Source: Mesorhizobium loti (GTDB taxonomy: Bacteria > Pseudomonadota > Alphaproteobacteria > Rhizobiales > Rhizobiaceae). Taken from it: 64,000 nucleotides of DNA. Position 1 is the stretch's first letter. Every line of letters starts with the position of its first letter. The notes under the pieces were generated by a model. The model made no database searches. It was not told where the DNA came from and saw nothing but the letters and a program-made list of their open reading frames with translations. Below are positions 34,683 through 42,703 of the stretch, piece by piece. Both the position numbers and the translations under genes were made by a program. The stretch is from contig CP050293.1 in the NCBI GenBank assembly GCA_014189435.1, positions 1,865,001-1,929,000 on the forward strand, written 5' to 3'.

Positions 34683-35915
34683 ATGCTGACCAGGTCGCCC
34701 GCACCGAACAACCCACTCGACCGGCTCACCGCGGCCGGTCTGGCGTGGGGCGAGGGGACCTATGCGCGGTTGGCAGCACCGATCGGTGCGGCGGCCTTCG
34801 CGCTCTACATCTTCTTTACAGCGTTCACCGCCTGGGTGATGCCAGACGCCAACTGGGACATGCTGCCCTATCTCGCAATAGCAGAGGAGGGCACCTATCC
34901 CGATGCCCAGGCGCTGCACGACTATGCCTATAGCACTGTCAAATCAGGCGTTTCAGCGGGCGACTACAAGGCGCTGACCGATGATGGCGGCGGCTTCCGC
35001 AGCCACATGACGGAGAATGCCGCCGACTTCCATTCGCTGCTCGGCATGTACCGGATCAAGTTTCTGTATGCCGAGATCCTGTCGACGATGAGCGCGGTGA
35101 TGTCGCCGGTCGAGGCGATGCGCCTGGTGTCGGTGTTCTCCGTTCTGCTGTTCGGCGCGATTGCGTTGCTCTGGTTGCGATCCGAGGGGGCACTGGCCTT
35201 GGCGCCTGTCGTCGGCGCGGTGCTGATCATGGCCGATTTCGGCGATGCGGCGCGTGCCTCGACGCCGGATCTGCTCACGTCAGCGCTGTTGCTGGGTGGG
35301 CTTTATGCCTATGTCCGCGGCCGCGAGGTGGCGACGGCGATCCTGCTCTTTCTCGCCTTCATGGTGCGGCCGGACAACATTGTTTTCCTTGCGATTTTCG
35401 CTGTGCTGCTGGTCGCGTTCCGGCAGAGGGCATGGGGTGCGCTGGCTGGTTTTGCCGCTTCCTTCGTTGCCTACTTCGCCATCTCGCACTGGGCGCATCA
35501 TCCCGGCTGGTGGCCGCATCTGTGGTTCTCCAGCATCGAACAGCACTACAATATGGACGGGTTCGAGCCGCCATTCTCGGTCACGGCCTATCTCAGGGCG
35601 TTTGCCACCTCGCTGTTGCGCGCCGTCAGCCTGAACAGCTGGGTGGGCGTGTCGGTGCTGGCACTGGCCGGCTGGTTTGCTGCCGCCCGCGCCGGCTTCC
35701 GCCTCGATCGCCGCGCCGGCATCCTGTTTGCGGCGCTGGTGCTCGGTGCGCTGGCGAAGTTCACCGTCTTCCCGATCCACGACACGCGCATCTATTTCCC
35801 GCATCTGATCCCGCCATTCCTGCTGCTGGCGACGCCGTTCATGGCGCTGTGGGCGGCCGTCACTCGCGGCCAGAATCGCGCTGCCATGCAAATCATTCCC
35901 GGAGACAAGTCATGA
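34683..35915 (+). CDS. Multi-pass membrane protein, possible GT-C glycosyltransferase
   Basis: A 410-residue protein with about ten hydrophobic helices. After the first helix (AAFALYIFFTAFTAWVM) a loop carries PDANWDMLPYLAIAEEG, an acidic Asp-x-x-Trp-Asp pattern in the place where GT-C transferases hold catalytic acids. The next loop is large and soluble. Such enzymes use polyprenyl-phosphate sugars on the periplasmic side, which fits the donor predicted from the HAD-UbiA and DprE1-like genes. The family could not be named with certainty. Its end overlaps the next gene by 4 bases (ATGA). Confidence 0.65.
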   Translation: MLTRSPAPNNPLDRLTAAGLAWGEGTYARLAAPIGAAAFALYIFFTAFTAWVMPDANWDMLPYLAIAEEGTYPDAQALHDYAYSTVKSGVSAGDYKALTDDGGGFRSHMTENAADFHSLLGMYRIKFLYAEILSTMSAVMSPVEAMRLVSVFSVLLFGAIALLWLRSEGALALAPVVGAVLIMADFGDAARASTPDLLTSALLLGGLYAYVRGREVATAILLFLAFMVRPDNIVFLAIFAVLLVAFRQRAWGALAGFAASFVAYFAISHWAHHPGWWPHLWFSSIEQHYNMDGFEPPFSVTAYLRAFATSLLRAVSLNSWVGVSVLALAGWFAAARAGFRLDRRAGILFAALVLGALAKFTVFPIHDTRIYFPHLIPPFLLLATPFMALWAAVTRGQNRAAMQIIPGDKS

Positions 35916-36670
35916 GTTCGCTATCCAGCCTGGCGCGCGTTGCCCTGTCGCTTGGTCTTCCCAAGGGCATTCTCGATCGCGGCCCTTCGCTGCGCGGCAC
36001 GAAATTCCTGGCCAAGGCGGCGCTGAAGGCGCGCTTCGGTGGGGCAGCGCGACCGTTCCAGATGGTCAACGTCGGCGCCTGCGACGGCGCGCTGTTCGAC
36101 GATGTGACACCTTGGCTGCACAGGATTCCCGGTGCACGGGCCATGCTGGTCGAGCCGATCCCGTACAATCAGAAACGGCTGCGCGCCAACTATCCCGACA
36201 CCAGCCGGTTCATCATCGAGCCCGTGGCGGTGACAAAGGCCAGGGGCACGATCACCGTCCACACCTTCGATGCCGCCGCGCTCGAGGCAGGTACGCTGCC
36301 GATCGAGTTCATCGGCTGCTCGTCGGTCACCGACACCAATCTGATGTCGGGCAAGAATGCCTGGGGCGAGGCCGACGCCAATTTCAACAAGTTCGCCCCG
36401 CATCTCAGGGATATCGAGGTGCCGTCGGAAACGCTGCAGACGCTGCTCGACCGCAACGGCATCACCCATATCGACGCCTTCCTCGTCGATTGCGAGGGCG
36501 CCGACTGGATCGTCTTCGAACAGCTCGACCTCAAGCGCTACCGCCCCGGCATGATCAAGGTCGAGGTCGGTGCGCTGCCCGCGGCCGAGATCGGCCAGGT
36601 CGTGGTCAAGCTGAAGACCTCAGGCTATCAGGTCGGCTTCCAGGCCGAGGACATCTGGGCCTTCGCCTGA
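35912..36670 (+). CDS. FkbM-family methyltransferase-like protein
   Basis: A 252-residue protein. The SAM-binding region reads PFQMVNVGACDGALFDDVTPWL (about 50-71), an acidic residue follows in MLVEPIPYN, and a late LVDCEGADWIVFEQLDL matches the FkbM signature (DxEGxE-like). FkbM enzymes O-methylate sugars in lipid-linked or capsular glycans. It is the last gene of the 28772-36670 run and overlaps the GT-C-like gene, so it may methylate the glycan built there. Confidence 0.8.
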   Translation: MSSLSSLARVALSLGLPKGILDRGPSLRGTKFLAKAALKARFGGAARPFQMVNVGACDGALFDDVTPWLHRIPGARAMLVEPIPYNQKRLRANYPDTSRFIIEPVAVTKARGTITVHTFDAAALEAGTLPIEFIGCSSVTDTNLMSGKNAWGEADANFNKFAPHLRDIEVPSETLQTLLDRNGITHIDAFLVDCEGADWIVFEQLDLKRYRPGMIKVEVGALPAAEIGQVVVKLKTSGYQVGFQAEDIWAFA

Positions 36671-36752
36671 GTTAGCCCCCACTCGAAAAGCGAACCGTCC
36701 AAGGCGCCGGACGGGAAGCATTCTGCCGTCTGGTCGCTCGGCTTTTTGCCAA

Positions 36753-36761
36753 TGTCGCAAA
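36753..36761. promoter_or_regulatory. TGTCGCAAA motif upstream of the third DMGDH-type gene
   Basis: TGTCGCAAA lies 67 bases before ATG 36829. The same 9-mer, or its complement, occurs at 55642 and 55762 near the mttB and corrinoid genes, and closely related forms lie upstream of the glxA-like regulator (41644-41665) and the metV operon (51392). It is a candidate activator site shared by these genes. Confidence 0.5.
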
Positions 36762-36828
36762 CAGGCTTCATCAGCGCCATCGCTCGGCCCTATAGTCCGC
36801 CCGCTTTATCACTTTGGAGTCGCGGGCA

Positions 36829-39390
36829 ATGGCAGAGTTTCCGAAAAAGGCGAAGGTCGTCATCGTCGGCCTGGGCGGTATTGTCGGCGCATCGATCGCC
36901 CATCATCTGATCGAACGCGGCTGGGATGACATTGTCGGCATCGACAAATCAGGCATCCCGACCGATATCGGCTCGACCGCGCACGCCTCCGACTTCTGCT
37001 ACACGACCAGCCATGATTTCCTGTCGTGCTGGACGACGCTCTACTCCATCGATTTCTACGAAAAGATGGGCCACTACGCGCGCATCGGCGGCCTCGAAGT
37101 CGCGCGCGTCGGCGACGACAGCCGCATGGAAGAGATCAAGCGCAAGATCGCCTCGGCCAAGGCGTTTGGCACGCGCGCCCGCCTTATCGAACCAGCTGAG
37201 ATCAAGGAAAAATTTCCGCTCATCGAAGAAGAGATCGTGCAGGGCGGCCTGTGGGATCCGGACGCCGGTCTCGTCATCCCGCGCTCGCAGACCGTCGCCG
37301 GCAAGCTGGTCGACCAGGCGGAAGCCTCGGGCAAGCTGAAATCCTTTGCCAACACGTCGGCCCGGTCGCTGGTCGTTACGGACGGCCGCATATCAGGCGT
37401 GGTGACCGATCGCGGCACCATCGAGGCCGACTATGTCGTCGTCTGCGCCGGTATTTGGGGACGGCTGATCGCGGAAATGGTCGGCGAGGACCTGCCGGTC
37501 ATGCCGATCGACCATCCGTTGACCTTCTTTGGCCCCTACAACGAGTTCGCCGGCACCGGCAAGGAGATCGGCTGGCCGCTGCTGCGCGACCAGGGAAACT
37601 CGGCCTATATGCGCGACACCGGCGATCCCAAGACGGCCGAGGGCGGGCAGATCGAATGGGGCTATTACGAAGAGACCAATCCGCGCCTTTGCCATCCGCG
37701 CGACCTCCTGGAGAAGGACCAGGCGCGGCTTTCGCCCTCGCAGCGCGACCTCGACATGGAGCAGATCCTGGCACCGCTCGAACGCGCCATGGAGCTGACA
37801 CCGATCCTGGGCGAACTCGGCTACAATGAGAGCCATTCCTTCAACGGCTTGCTGCAGGTGACGGCGGATGGCGGCCCGTCGATGGGCGAAAGCCAGAAGG
37901 TGCGGGGCCTGTGGTATGCCGTCGCCATCTGGGTCAAGGACGGCCCCGGCATGGGCAAGCTGATCGCCGACTGGATGACCGACGGCCGCACCGCGATCGA
38001 CCACCACGCCATCGACTATGCGCGCTTCTATCCGCACCAGACGAAGGAGCAGTTCATCTGGGATCGCTGCACCGAGACGGCGATGAAGGTCTACAATCCG
38101 GCGGTGCATCCGCGCGAGCCGTTCTCCAAAGCCCGCAACATCCGGCGCTCGCCGTTCTGGGAGCGCGAGAAGGAGCTCGGCGGCTATTTCATGGAGTTGG
38201 GCGGCTGGGAACGCGCCCATGGCTACGCCGCCAACGAGCACCTTTTGGAGAAGTATGGCAACCGGGTGCCGGTGCGCGCAAACGAGTGGGACAACCGCCA
38301 TTTCTGGCGCGTCTCCAATGCTGAACATCTCGCCATGAGCGAGGATTGCGGCATCGTCAACCTGTCGCATTTTGCCATGTACGACATTGAAGGTCCCGAC
38401 CATGTCGCACTGCTGGAATGGCTGTGCGCGGCCAAGATCGGCGGCGACAACAACATCGGCAAGGGCATCTACACCCACTTCCTCGACGAGGAAGGCATGG
38501 TGCGCGCCGACTTTACCGTCATCCGCATGGCCGACCGCTGTCGTTTGATCGACGGGGCGGATGCCGGCCCGCGCGATTTCCAGTACATGCGCCGCACGGC
38601 GCAGGACAAAGGCTTCGATGTCACCATCACCGATGTGACCGAGAAGTATGTCACCATCGGAATCTGGGGTCCGAACGCCAGGGCGACCCTGCAGAAAGTA
38701 GTCGAGAATCCGGCTGGGCTCTCTGTTGAGAACTTCCCGTTCGCGGCGATCAAGCCGGTCAGGATCGGCGGCAAGGACGTCACCGCTTTCCGCATCTCCT
38801 ATGTCGGCGAGCAGGGCTGGGAACTGCACATGCGTTACGAGGACGGCCTGGCCGTCTGGGACGCCTTGCGCTCGACCGGCGTGATGCCTTTCGGTGTCGA
38901 GACCTACGCCAACACGCGCCGCATGGAGAAGAGCCTGCGCCTGCAGAACGCCGACCTTTTGACCGAGTACAATCTGCTCGAAGCCGATCTCGCCCGTCCG
39001 AAGGTCAAGGAGAACGACTTTTGCGGCAAGGCCAGGCATGTCGAGTTCCGTGCCCGCGAAAACCAGCCGGCCATGCTGTGCACGCTGGTGATGACCGAAA
39101 ACGTCGATGCGAAAGGCGTTGCCCGTTATCCTGTCGGCACGATGCCGGTGATGGACCCGAAGACAGGCGAAACGCTGGTCGACGACCTCGGCCGGCGGTC
39201 CTTCACCACCTCGATGGCCTATGGCCCGACCATCGGCAAGAACATCGGCCTCGCCTATCTGCCGAAGGCGTATGCTCAGGAAGGCCGCAAGCTTACCATC
39301 GAGTATTTCGGCGAGACCTATCCGGTCGAAGTGGCCGCTGTCGGCTACAAGCCGCTCTATGATCCGGAGAATTTGAAGCCGCGCAGCTGA
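36829..39390 (+). CDS. DMGDH-type FAD oxidoreductase with GcvT domain (paralogue 3)
   Basis: An 853-residue DAO + GcvT enzyme. ATG 36829 (MAEFPKKAKV) has GGAG about 10 bases upstream. The FAD motif is the variant VIVGLGGIVGASIAHHLIERG, and the usual TWHAAG is replaced by STAHASD with a His at residue 52. The C-terminal GcvT part shows GEQGWELHMRYEDG and NTRRMEKSLRLQN. It diverges clearly from the two enzymes at 8221 and 12744. The shared upstream motif ties it to the corrinoid methyltransferase genes, so dimethylglycine is the best guess for its substrate. A terminator follows. Confidence 0.87.
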   Translation: MAEFPKKAKVVIVGLGGIVGASIAHHLIERGWDDIVGIDKSGIPTDIGSTAHASDFCYTTSHDFLSCWTTLYSIDFYEKMGHYARIGGLEVARVGDDSRMEEIKRKIASAKAFGTRARLIEPAEIKEKFPLIEEEIVQGGLWDPDAGLVIPRSQTVAGKLVDQAEASGKLKSFANTSARSLVVTDGRISGVVTDRGTIEADYVVVCAGIWGRLIAEMVGEDLPVMPIDHPLTFFGPYNEFAGTGKEIGWPLLRDQGNSAYMRDTGDPKTAEGGQIEWGYYEETNPRLCHPRDLLEKDQARLSPSQRDLDMEQILAPLERAMELTPILGELGYNESHSFNGLLQVTADGGPSMGESQKVRGLWYAVAIWVKDGPGMGKLIADWMTDGRTAIDHHAIDYARFYPHQTKEQFIWDRCTETAMKVYNPAVHPREPFSKARNIRRSPFWEREKELGGYFMELGGWERAHGYAANEHLLEKYGNRVPVRANEWDNRHFWRVSNAEHLAMSEDCGIVNLSHFAMYDIEGPDHVALLEWLCAAKIGGDNNIGKGIYTHFLDEEGMVRADFTVIRMADRCRLIDGADAGPRDFQYMRRTAQDKGFDVTITDVTEKYVTIGIWGPNARATLQKVVENPAGLSVENFPFAAIKPVRIGGKDVTAFRISYVGEQGWELHMRYEDGLAVWDALRSTGVMPFGVETYANTRRMEKSLRLQNADLLTEYNLLEADLARPKVKENDFCGKARHVEFRARENQPAMLCTLVMTENVDAKGVARYPVGTMPVMDPKTGETLVDDLGRRSFTTSMAYGPTIGKNIGLAYLPKAYAQEGRKLTIEYFGETYPVEVAAVGYKPLYDPENLKPRS

Positions 39391-39421
39391 GTGCTCGCAG
39401 GGCGCGGAACAGCGTGAATGC

Positions 39422-39447
39422 AAAGCCCGGCTCATGGCCGGGCTTTT
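39422..39447 (+). terminator. Rho-independent terminator after the third DMGDH-type gene
   Basis: Stem AAAGCCCGGC (39422-39431) pairs with GCCGGGCTTT (39437-39446) around a 5-base loop and leads into TTTTCTCTTTTT. It lies 31 bases after the stop codon. Confidence 0.85.
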
Positions 39448-39485
39448 CTCTTTTTAAACAAGCGATTCTCGCTTACCCTTGCGGC

Positions 39486-40334
39486 ATGTCTGCTTTTGCT
39501 CGCGCAAGACATTTCCTTTCAGGCTGCGCCGCGTTCGCGCTGACGCTCTGGCTGGCGCCAGTGTCCCTTGCGGACGAGCCGGTCGATGTCGAGTTGGTGC
39601 TGGCCGTCGATGTGTCGCTGTCGATGTCGCCGGAGGAACTCGAGATCCAGCGTCACGGCTATGCAGCCGCCTTGACGCACGACAATGTGCTGCAGGCCAT
39701 TGCCGATGGCGCCTATGGCAAGATCGCCGTCACCTATGTCGAATGGGCCGGCACCACCTGGCAGCGCGTCATCGTGCCGTGGACGGTGATCGCCAGCCGC
39801 ACGGATGCGGAGCGCGTGGTGGCGCAATTGTCCGCGCAGCCCCCCAACAGCGCGCGGCGCACCTCGATCTCCGGCGCGCTGGAATTCGGCAACGACCTGT
39901 TCGCCGAAAGCGGCTACCAGGGGACGAAGCGGGTCATCGACATTTCGGGCGACGGCCCTAACAACCAGGGCGCACCGGTCAACCTCACCCGCGACGATCT
40001 GATCAAGCAAGGCATCGTCATCAACGGCCTGCCGCTGATGACCCGAGGCGGTTTTTCTGGCGCCTACGATGTCAATAATCTTGATCGCTACTACAGCGAC
40101 TGCGTCATCGGTGGTCCCGGAGCCTTCATGATCCCGGTCAACGACTGGACGCAGTTTCCCGAAGCCATCCGCCGCAAGCTGGTGCTGGAACTCGCCGGTC
40201 CGGCCTCGCCGCAATGGGCGGCGGAAGAAGCCGCGCATCCGCCAGTGGTACTGGCGCAGGCGGGACCCGCCGCCGACTGCCTGGTCGGCGAGAAGATGTG
40301 GCGCGACCGCAGCTGGATGTTCGACAGCCGCTAG
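39486..40334 (+). CDS. DUF1194 (von Willebrand A-like) secreted protein
   Basis: A 282-residue protein with a signal peptide (MSAFARARHFLSGCAAFALTLWLAPVSLAD). The mature domain begins VDVELVLAVDVSLSMS: Asp42-x-Ser44-x-Ser46 is the metal-ion-dependent adhesion site of vWA domains. Later pieces VIDISGDGPNNQG and YYSDCVIGGPGAFMIPVNDW are typical of DUF1194. The start at 39486 is chosen because it puts the signal peptide at the N-terminus. The family is common in alphaproteobacteria and its function is not established. Its end overlaps the convergent DUF1778 fragment by 4 bases. Confidence 0.85.
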   Translation: MSAFARARHFLSGCAAFALTLWLAPVSLADEPVDVELVLAVDVSLSMSPEELEIQRHGYAAALTHDNVLQAIADGAYGKIAVTYVEWAGTTWQRVIVPWTVIASRTDAERVVAQLSAQPPNSARRTSISGALEFGNDLFAESGYQGTKRVIDISGDGPNNQGAPVNLTRDDLIKQGIVINGLPLMTRGGFSGAYDVNNLDRYYSDCVIGGPGAFMIPVNDWTQFPEAIRRKLVLELAGPASPQWAAEEAAHPPVVLAQAGPAADCLVGEKMWRDRSWMFDSR

Positions 40335-40525
40335 GCGGCCGAAGCATCGGCAAAAGGGCCGGACCGCGCCGGGAAGACGCTTGGCTCGCTCAACAAGCGC
40401 TTAAGACGAGGAAGATCACGCGTCGGGGCGTCGAGCGCCGCCATGAACACAACCCATTTTTCTGCGTCGAGGGGAAAGCTCCGCCGGTCGGCCAGTTTTT
40501 CAGGTTGGGTCATTCTCGTACTCAT
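40331..40525 (-). CDS. Short DUF1778 (TacA antitoxin-like) fragment lacking the DNA-binding half
   Basis: A 64-residue ORF with AGTAGG 7-8 bases before ATG 40525. Residues 10-50 (LADRRSFPLDAEKWVVFMAALDAPTRDLPRLKRLLSEPSVF) read like the C-terminal toxin-binding half of DUF1778 antitoxins. The N-terminal ribbon-helix-helix domain of the family is absent, and no GNAT (TacT-like) toxin gene is adjacent. It lies 12 bases downstream of the glxA-like regulator and may be a remnant or a stand-alone small protein. The family call rests on pattern recognition. Confidence 0.55.
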   Translation of the reverse strand: MSTRMTQPEKLADRRSFPLDAEKWVVFMAALDAPTRDLPRLKRLLSEPSVFPARSGPFADASAA

Positions 40526-40537
40526 GCGAACACCTAC

Positions 40538-41539
40538 TCAGGCCGCCAGCAACTGCTTGCGGTCGACGCGCTCCTGCTGCGGCGAGCGGGCGTAGAGCTC
40601 GCGGTAGCATTTGGAGAAATGCGAGGCCGAGACGAAGCCGCAGGCGACCGCCACCTCGACCACCGGCATCGACGACTGGATCAAGAGATGCCGGGCGCGG
40701 TCGAGCCGGATTTCGAGATAATAGCGGGCGGGGGAGCGCCCCATCTCGGTGCGGAACAGCCGCTCGATCTGACGACGCGACAGGTCGACATGGTCGGCGA
40801 TCTCGATCAGCGACAGCGGTTCGGAAAGATTGCCTTCCATCAGTTCGATGATGGTCAGCACTTTCGAGTTCTGGACGCCGAGGCGGGCGCGCAGCGGCAG
40901 ACGCTGGCGGTCGGTGGGGCTGCGCACGCGGTCGGTCAGCACCTGCTCGCAGACGCGGTTGACGAGGTTCTCGTCAAAGTCGTCGCCGATCAGCTTCAGC
41001 ATCATGTCGAGCGCGGCGGTGCCGCCGGCGCAGGTGTAGATGTTCTGATCGATCTCGAAGAGGTCGGCAAAGACATTGGCCTTGGGGAACGCCTCGGAAA
41101 AGCCCGGCAGGTTCTCCCAGTGGATGGCGCAGCGCTTGTTGGACAACAGGCCGGCGGCGGCGAGGATATGCGCACCGGTGCACAGGCCACCGACGGCGAC
41201 GCCGCGATTGTATTCCTCGCGCAGCCAGGCGAAGGCGGACTTGTTCTGGTAGCGCTCGACATTGATGCCACTGCAGACGATGGCCATGTTCGGGCGGTCT
41301 GGGCCCGCCATCTTCTTGCGCTCATCCTCAAGCGAGGTGTTGACCGCGCATTCGACCCCGTTCGAAGCACGCACCGGCTTGCCGTCGATACTGGCAAGGC
41401 GCCAGCAATAGGCCTCATAGCCAAGCATGCGATTGGCCGAGCGCAGCGGGTCGAGCGCGGTCGCAAAAGCGATCATGGTGAAATCGGGAACAAGGAAGAA
41501 TACAAACGATCGCTTGATCGGATGCTTTACGGCGTTCAA
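40538..41539 (-). CDS. GlxA-family regulator (DJ-1/PfpI-like domain + AraC HTH), GbdR-like
   Basis: A 333-residue activator. Residues 10-190 form a class I glutamine amidotransferase-like domain with Cys120 in GGLCTGAHILAAAGLL. Residues about 230-325 form an AraC-type double helix-turn-helix (LSLIEIADHVDLSRRQIERLFR, then VVEVAVACGFVSASHFSKCYRE). This is the architecture of GbdR, CdhR and related regulators of betaine and carnitine breakdown. Two dyads with TGTCGC/GCGACA lie just upstream, and variants occur before the corrinoid, metV and DMGDH-type genes. A GbdR-like role is the most likely reading. Confidence 0.87.
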   Translation of the reverse strand: MNAVKHPIKRSFVFFLVPDFTMIAFATALDPLRSANRMLGYEAYCWRLASIDGKPVRASNGVECAVNTSLEDERKKMAGPDRPNMAIVCSGINVERYQNKSAFAWLREEYNRGVAVGGLCTGAHILAAAGLLSNKRCAIHWENLPGFSEAFPKANVFADLFEIDQNIYTCAGGTAALDMMLKLIGDDFDENLVNRVCEQVLTDRVRSPTDRQRLPLRARLGVQNSKVLTIIELMEGNLSEPLSLIEIADHVDLSRRQIERLFRTEMGRSPARYYLEIRLDRARHLLIQSSMPVVEVAVACGFVSASHFSKCYRELYARSPQQERVDRKQLLAA

Positions 41540-41570
41540 GGGAACCTCACACAGCCATGGCGCGAACAGG

Positions 41571-41665
41571 ATGTCGCGAATAGCATAGCGACATCAGGAA
41601 AAACCATGTCTGTCAATCGGCTATGCCGCTGCGACAAGATTAAATTTGCGACACGGGTCGCAAAT
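41571..41665. promoter_or_regulatory. Two GCGAC/GTCGC dyads upstream of the GlxA-like regulator
   Basis: Site 1 (41571-41594): ATGTCGC, 10-base spacer, GCGACAT, a perfect 7-bp dyad 32 bases before the start codon. Site 2 (41644-41665): ATTTGCGAC, 4-base spacer ACGG, GTCGCAAAT, a perfect 9-bp dyad. A further GCGACA lies at 41631-41636. These fit autoregulation by the GlxA-like protein and give the best-defined form of a motif repeated elsewhere in the window. Confidence 0.6.
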
Positions 41666-41742
41666 GGGCAATCCGCGTGCAGCGAGCCCTGGAAGTGACA
41701 CTCAACTGTTCAAGGGACGGGCAACGCAAGGCCCGCAGGCAG

Positions 41743-41779
41743 AACAAAAACGCCGCTCTGGCTGGAGCCAGGCGGCGTT
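41743..41779 (-). terminator. Rho-independent terminator for the 44-residue ORF
   Basis: Read on the minus strand, AACGCCGC (41779-41772) pairs with GCGGCGTT (41756-41749) and runs directly into TTTTTG. It lies 45 bases after the stop of the small ORF at 41824-41958, which supports that ORF being transcribed. Confidence 0.75.
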
Positions 41780-41823
41780 ACAGTCTTAAAGCAGCGGCAG
41801 GGATGCGCTGCCTCTAAAAATCT

Positions 41824-41958
41824 TCAGGCGACGAAACCGAGGCGCGCCGCATTCATGGCGCCGGTCTGGCCGGGCATGGTGTTGGCAAGACGCTGACGCT
41901 CGAGAGCGGTGGTCAGGTTCATTTCGCGGCGGGCAAAGAGGCGTGCAAAAAGCTTCAT
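41824..41958 (-). CDS. Small 44-residue basic protein, unknown function
   Basis: MKLFARLFARREMNLTTALE opens a 44-residue ORF ending ARLGFVA. A GGAG 6 bases upstream of ATG 41958 and a terminator just downstream make it likely to be real. The N-terminus is basic and amphipathic (KLFARLFARR), a feature of small membrane- or RNA-associated proteins. It is adjacent to a DUF1127-type ORF of the same orientation, but I do not see the DUF1127 core in it. No function can be given. Confidence 0.6.
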   Translation of the reverse strand: MKLFARLFARREMNLTTALERQRLANTMPGQTGAMNAARLGFVA

Positions 41959-42243
41959 GATCATCTCCATTTGTTGCTCAGACGGGTCGCCTTCGCTTGA
42001 TGGAGTGGGGCAGCTCGTTTGCTGACGCTGATATAGGCTTGCGTAAGGGAAAACTAAATCGCAAAAGCGAAGCGCTTGATATGAAATGCGACACCGAATG
42101 CGGAAAATTTGGGCACAGCGCTCGAAATTTGCGATTATTTACAAGGCATTAATTGGAAATACGGGCTGCTATGCGGGTTGCTCATATGCGTCATGCGCTG
42201 GCGACATGGCTTCAAAACTCATTTGCCTACAAATAAAACAGAG
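41959..42243. other. Intergenic stretch without a supported gene
   Basis: This AT-richer stretch lies between the 44-residue ORF and the terminator of the DUF1127 gene. It contains TCGCAAAAGCGA near 42058-42069 and an AATGCGACA near 42085-42093, both reminiscent of the GCGACA motif. Short frames across it look like chance. It should hold the promoter of the 44-residue ORF. Confidence 0.5.
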
Positions 42244-42276
42244 AAGGCCTGCCGGGCGGGCTGCGCGGCAGGCCTT
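42244..42276 (-). terminator. Rho-independent terminator for the DUF1127 gene at 42297
   Basis: On the minus strand AAGGCCTGCC (42276-42267) pairs with GGCAGGCCTT (42253-42244) around a 13-base loop, followed by CTCTGTTTTATTT. It lies 20 bases after the stop codon. Confidence 0.8.
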
Positions 42277-42296
42277 CAGCACATGGTACACACGAT

Positions 42297-42482
42297 CTAC
42301 TTTGCTCCAGCCCAGGATCCGACGCCATTGCGAGTGCCGGTCTTGGTGTCGGAAGCTTCAGGCCAGCCGATATCCTTCTGCAGTTCGATCGGCAGGGAGC
42401 GGATGGCGCGTTCGGTCTGATAGCGGGCGCGGGCGGCGCTGAATTCGGTCGCGATGCGACCAAGGGACGACAGGATAGACAT
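42297..42482 (-). CDS. DUF1127-type small protein
   Basis: A 61-residue protein (MSILSSLGRIATEFSAARAR...) with the DUF1127-like core RAIRSLPIELQKDIGWPE. AAAGGAG lies 6 bases upstream of ATG 42482. DUF1127 proteins are short, Arg-rich and common in alphaproteobacteria; some affect RNA turnover and phosphate or C1 stress responses. A second 61-residue member with the same QKDIGWP core is encoded at 44823-45008. It has its own terminator. A dyad GTCTGGC...GCCAGAC (42499-42516) lies in its leader. Confidence 0.78.
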   Translation of the reverse strand: MSILSSLGRIATEFSAARARYQTERAIRSLPIELQKDIGWPEASDTKTGTRNGVGSWAGAK

Positions 42483-42703
42483 TTCATTCTCCTTTGGTGT
42501 CTGGCGGCTGCCAGACCACGAGTTGGTTACGTCGGGTTTGTTTCAACTTCATTTCGTGTCGAATGCAGGTCTGTGTCGTGGTCGTTTCATGGCTGCTTGT
42601 GGCAGCTACCTGCTTCGATGGAGTTGACTATCCTCCCAATCTGATGTTCAATCAAACGAAATGGAATGATGCTTTGTATCAGAAAAATTGAAGGTCGGTT
42701 CCC

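Noticed and set aside
28772..36670. Nod-factor (symbiosis island) arabinosylation locus
   Set aside because: No nod, nif or IS genes are nearby and the gene set extends beyond noe-type genes; a general envelope-glycan role is more likely.
40331..41539. Complete toxin-antitoxin pair
   Set aside because: The neighbour of the DUF1778 fragment is a GlxA-type regulator, not a GNAT toxin.
42086..42442. Overlapping plus-strand frames of 103-118 codons
   Set aside because: They run through the terminator and antisense to the DUF1127 gene; codon use and residues look random.
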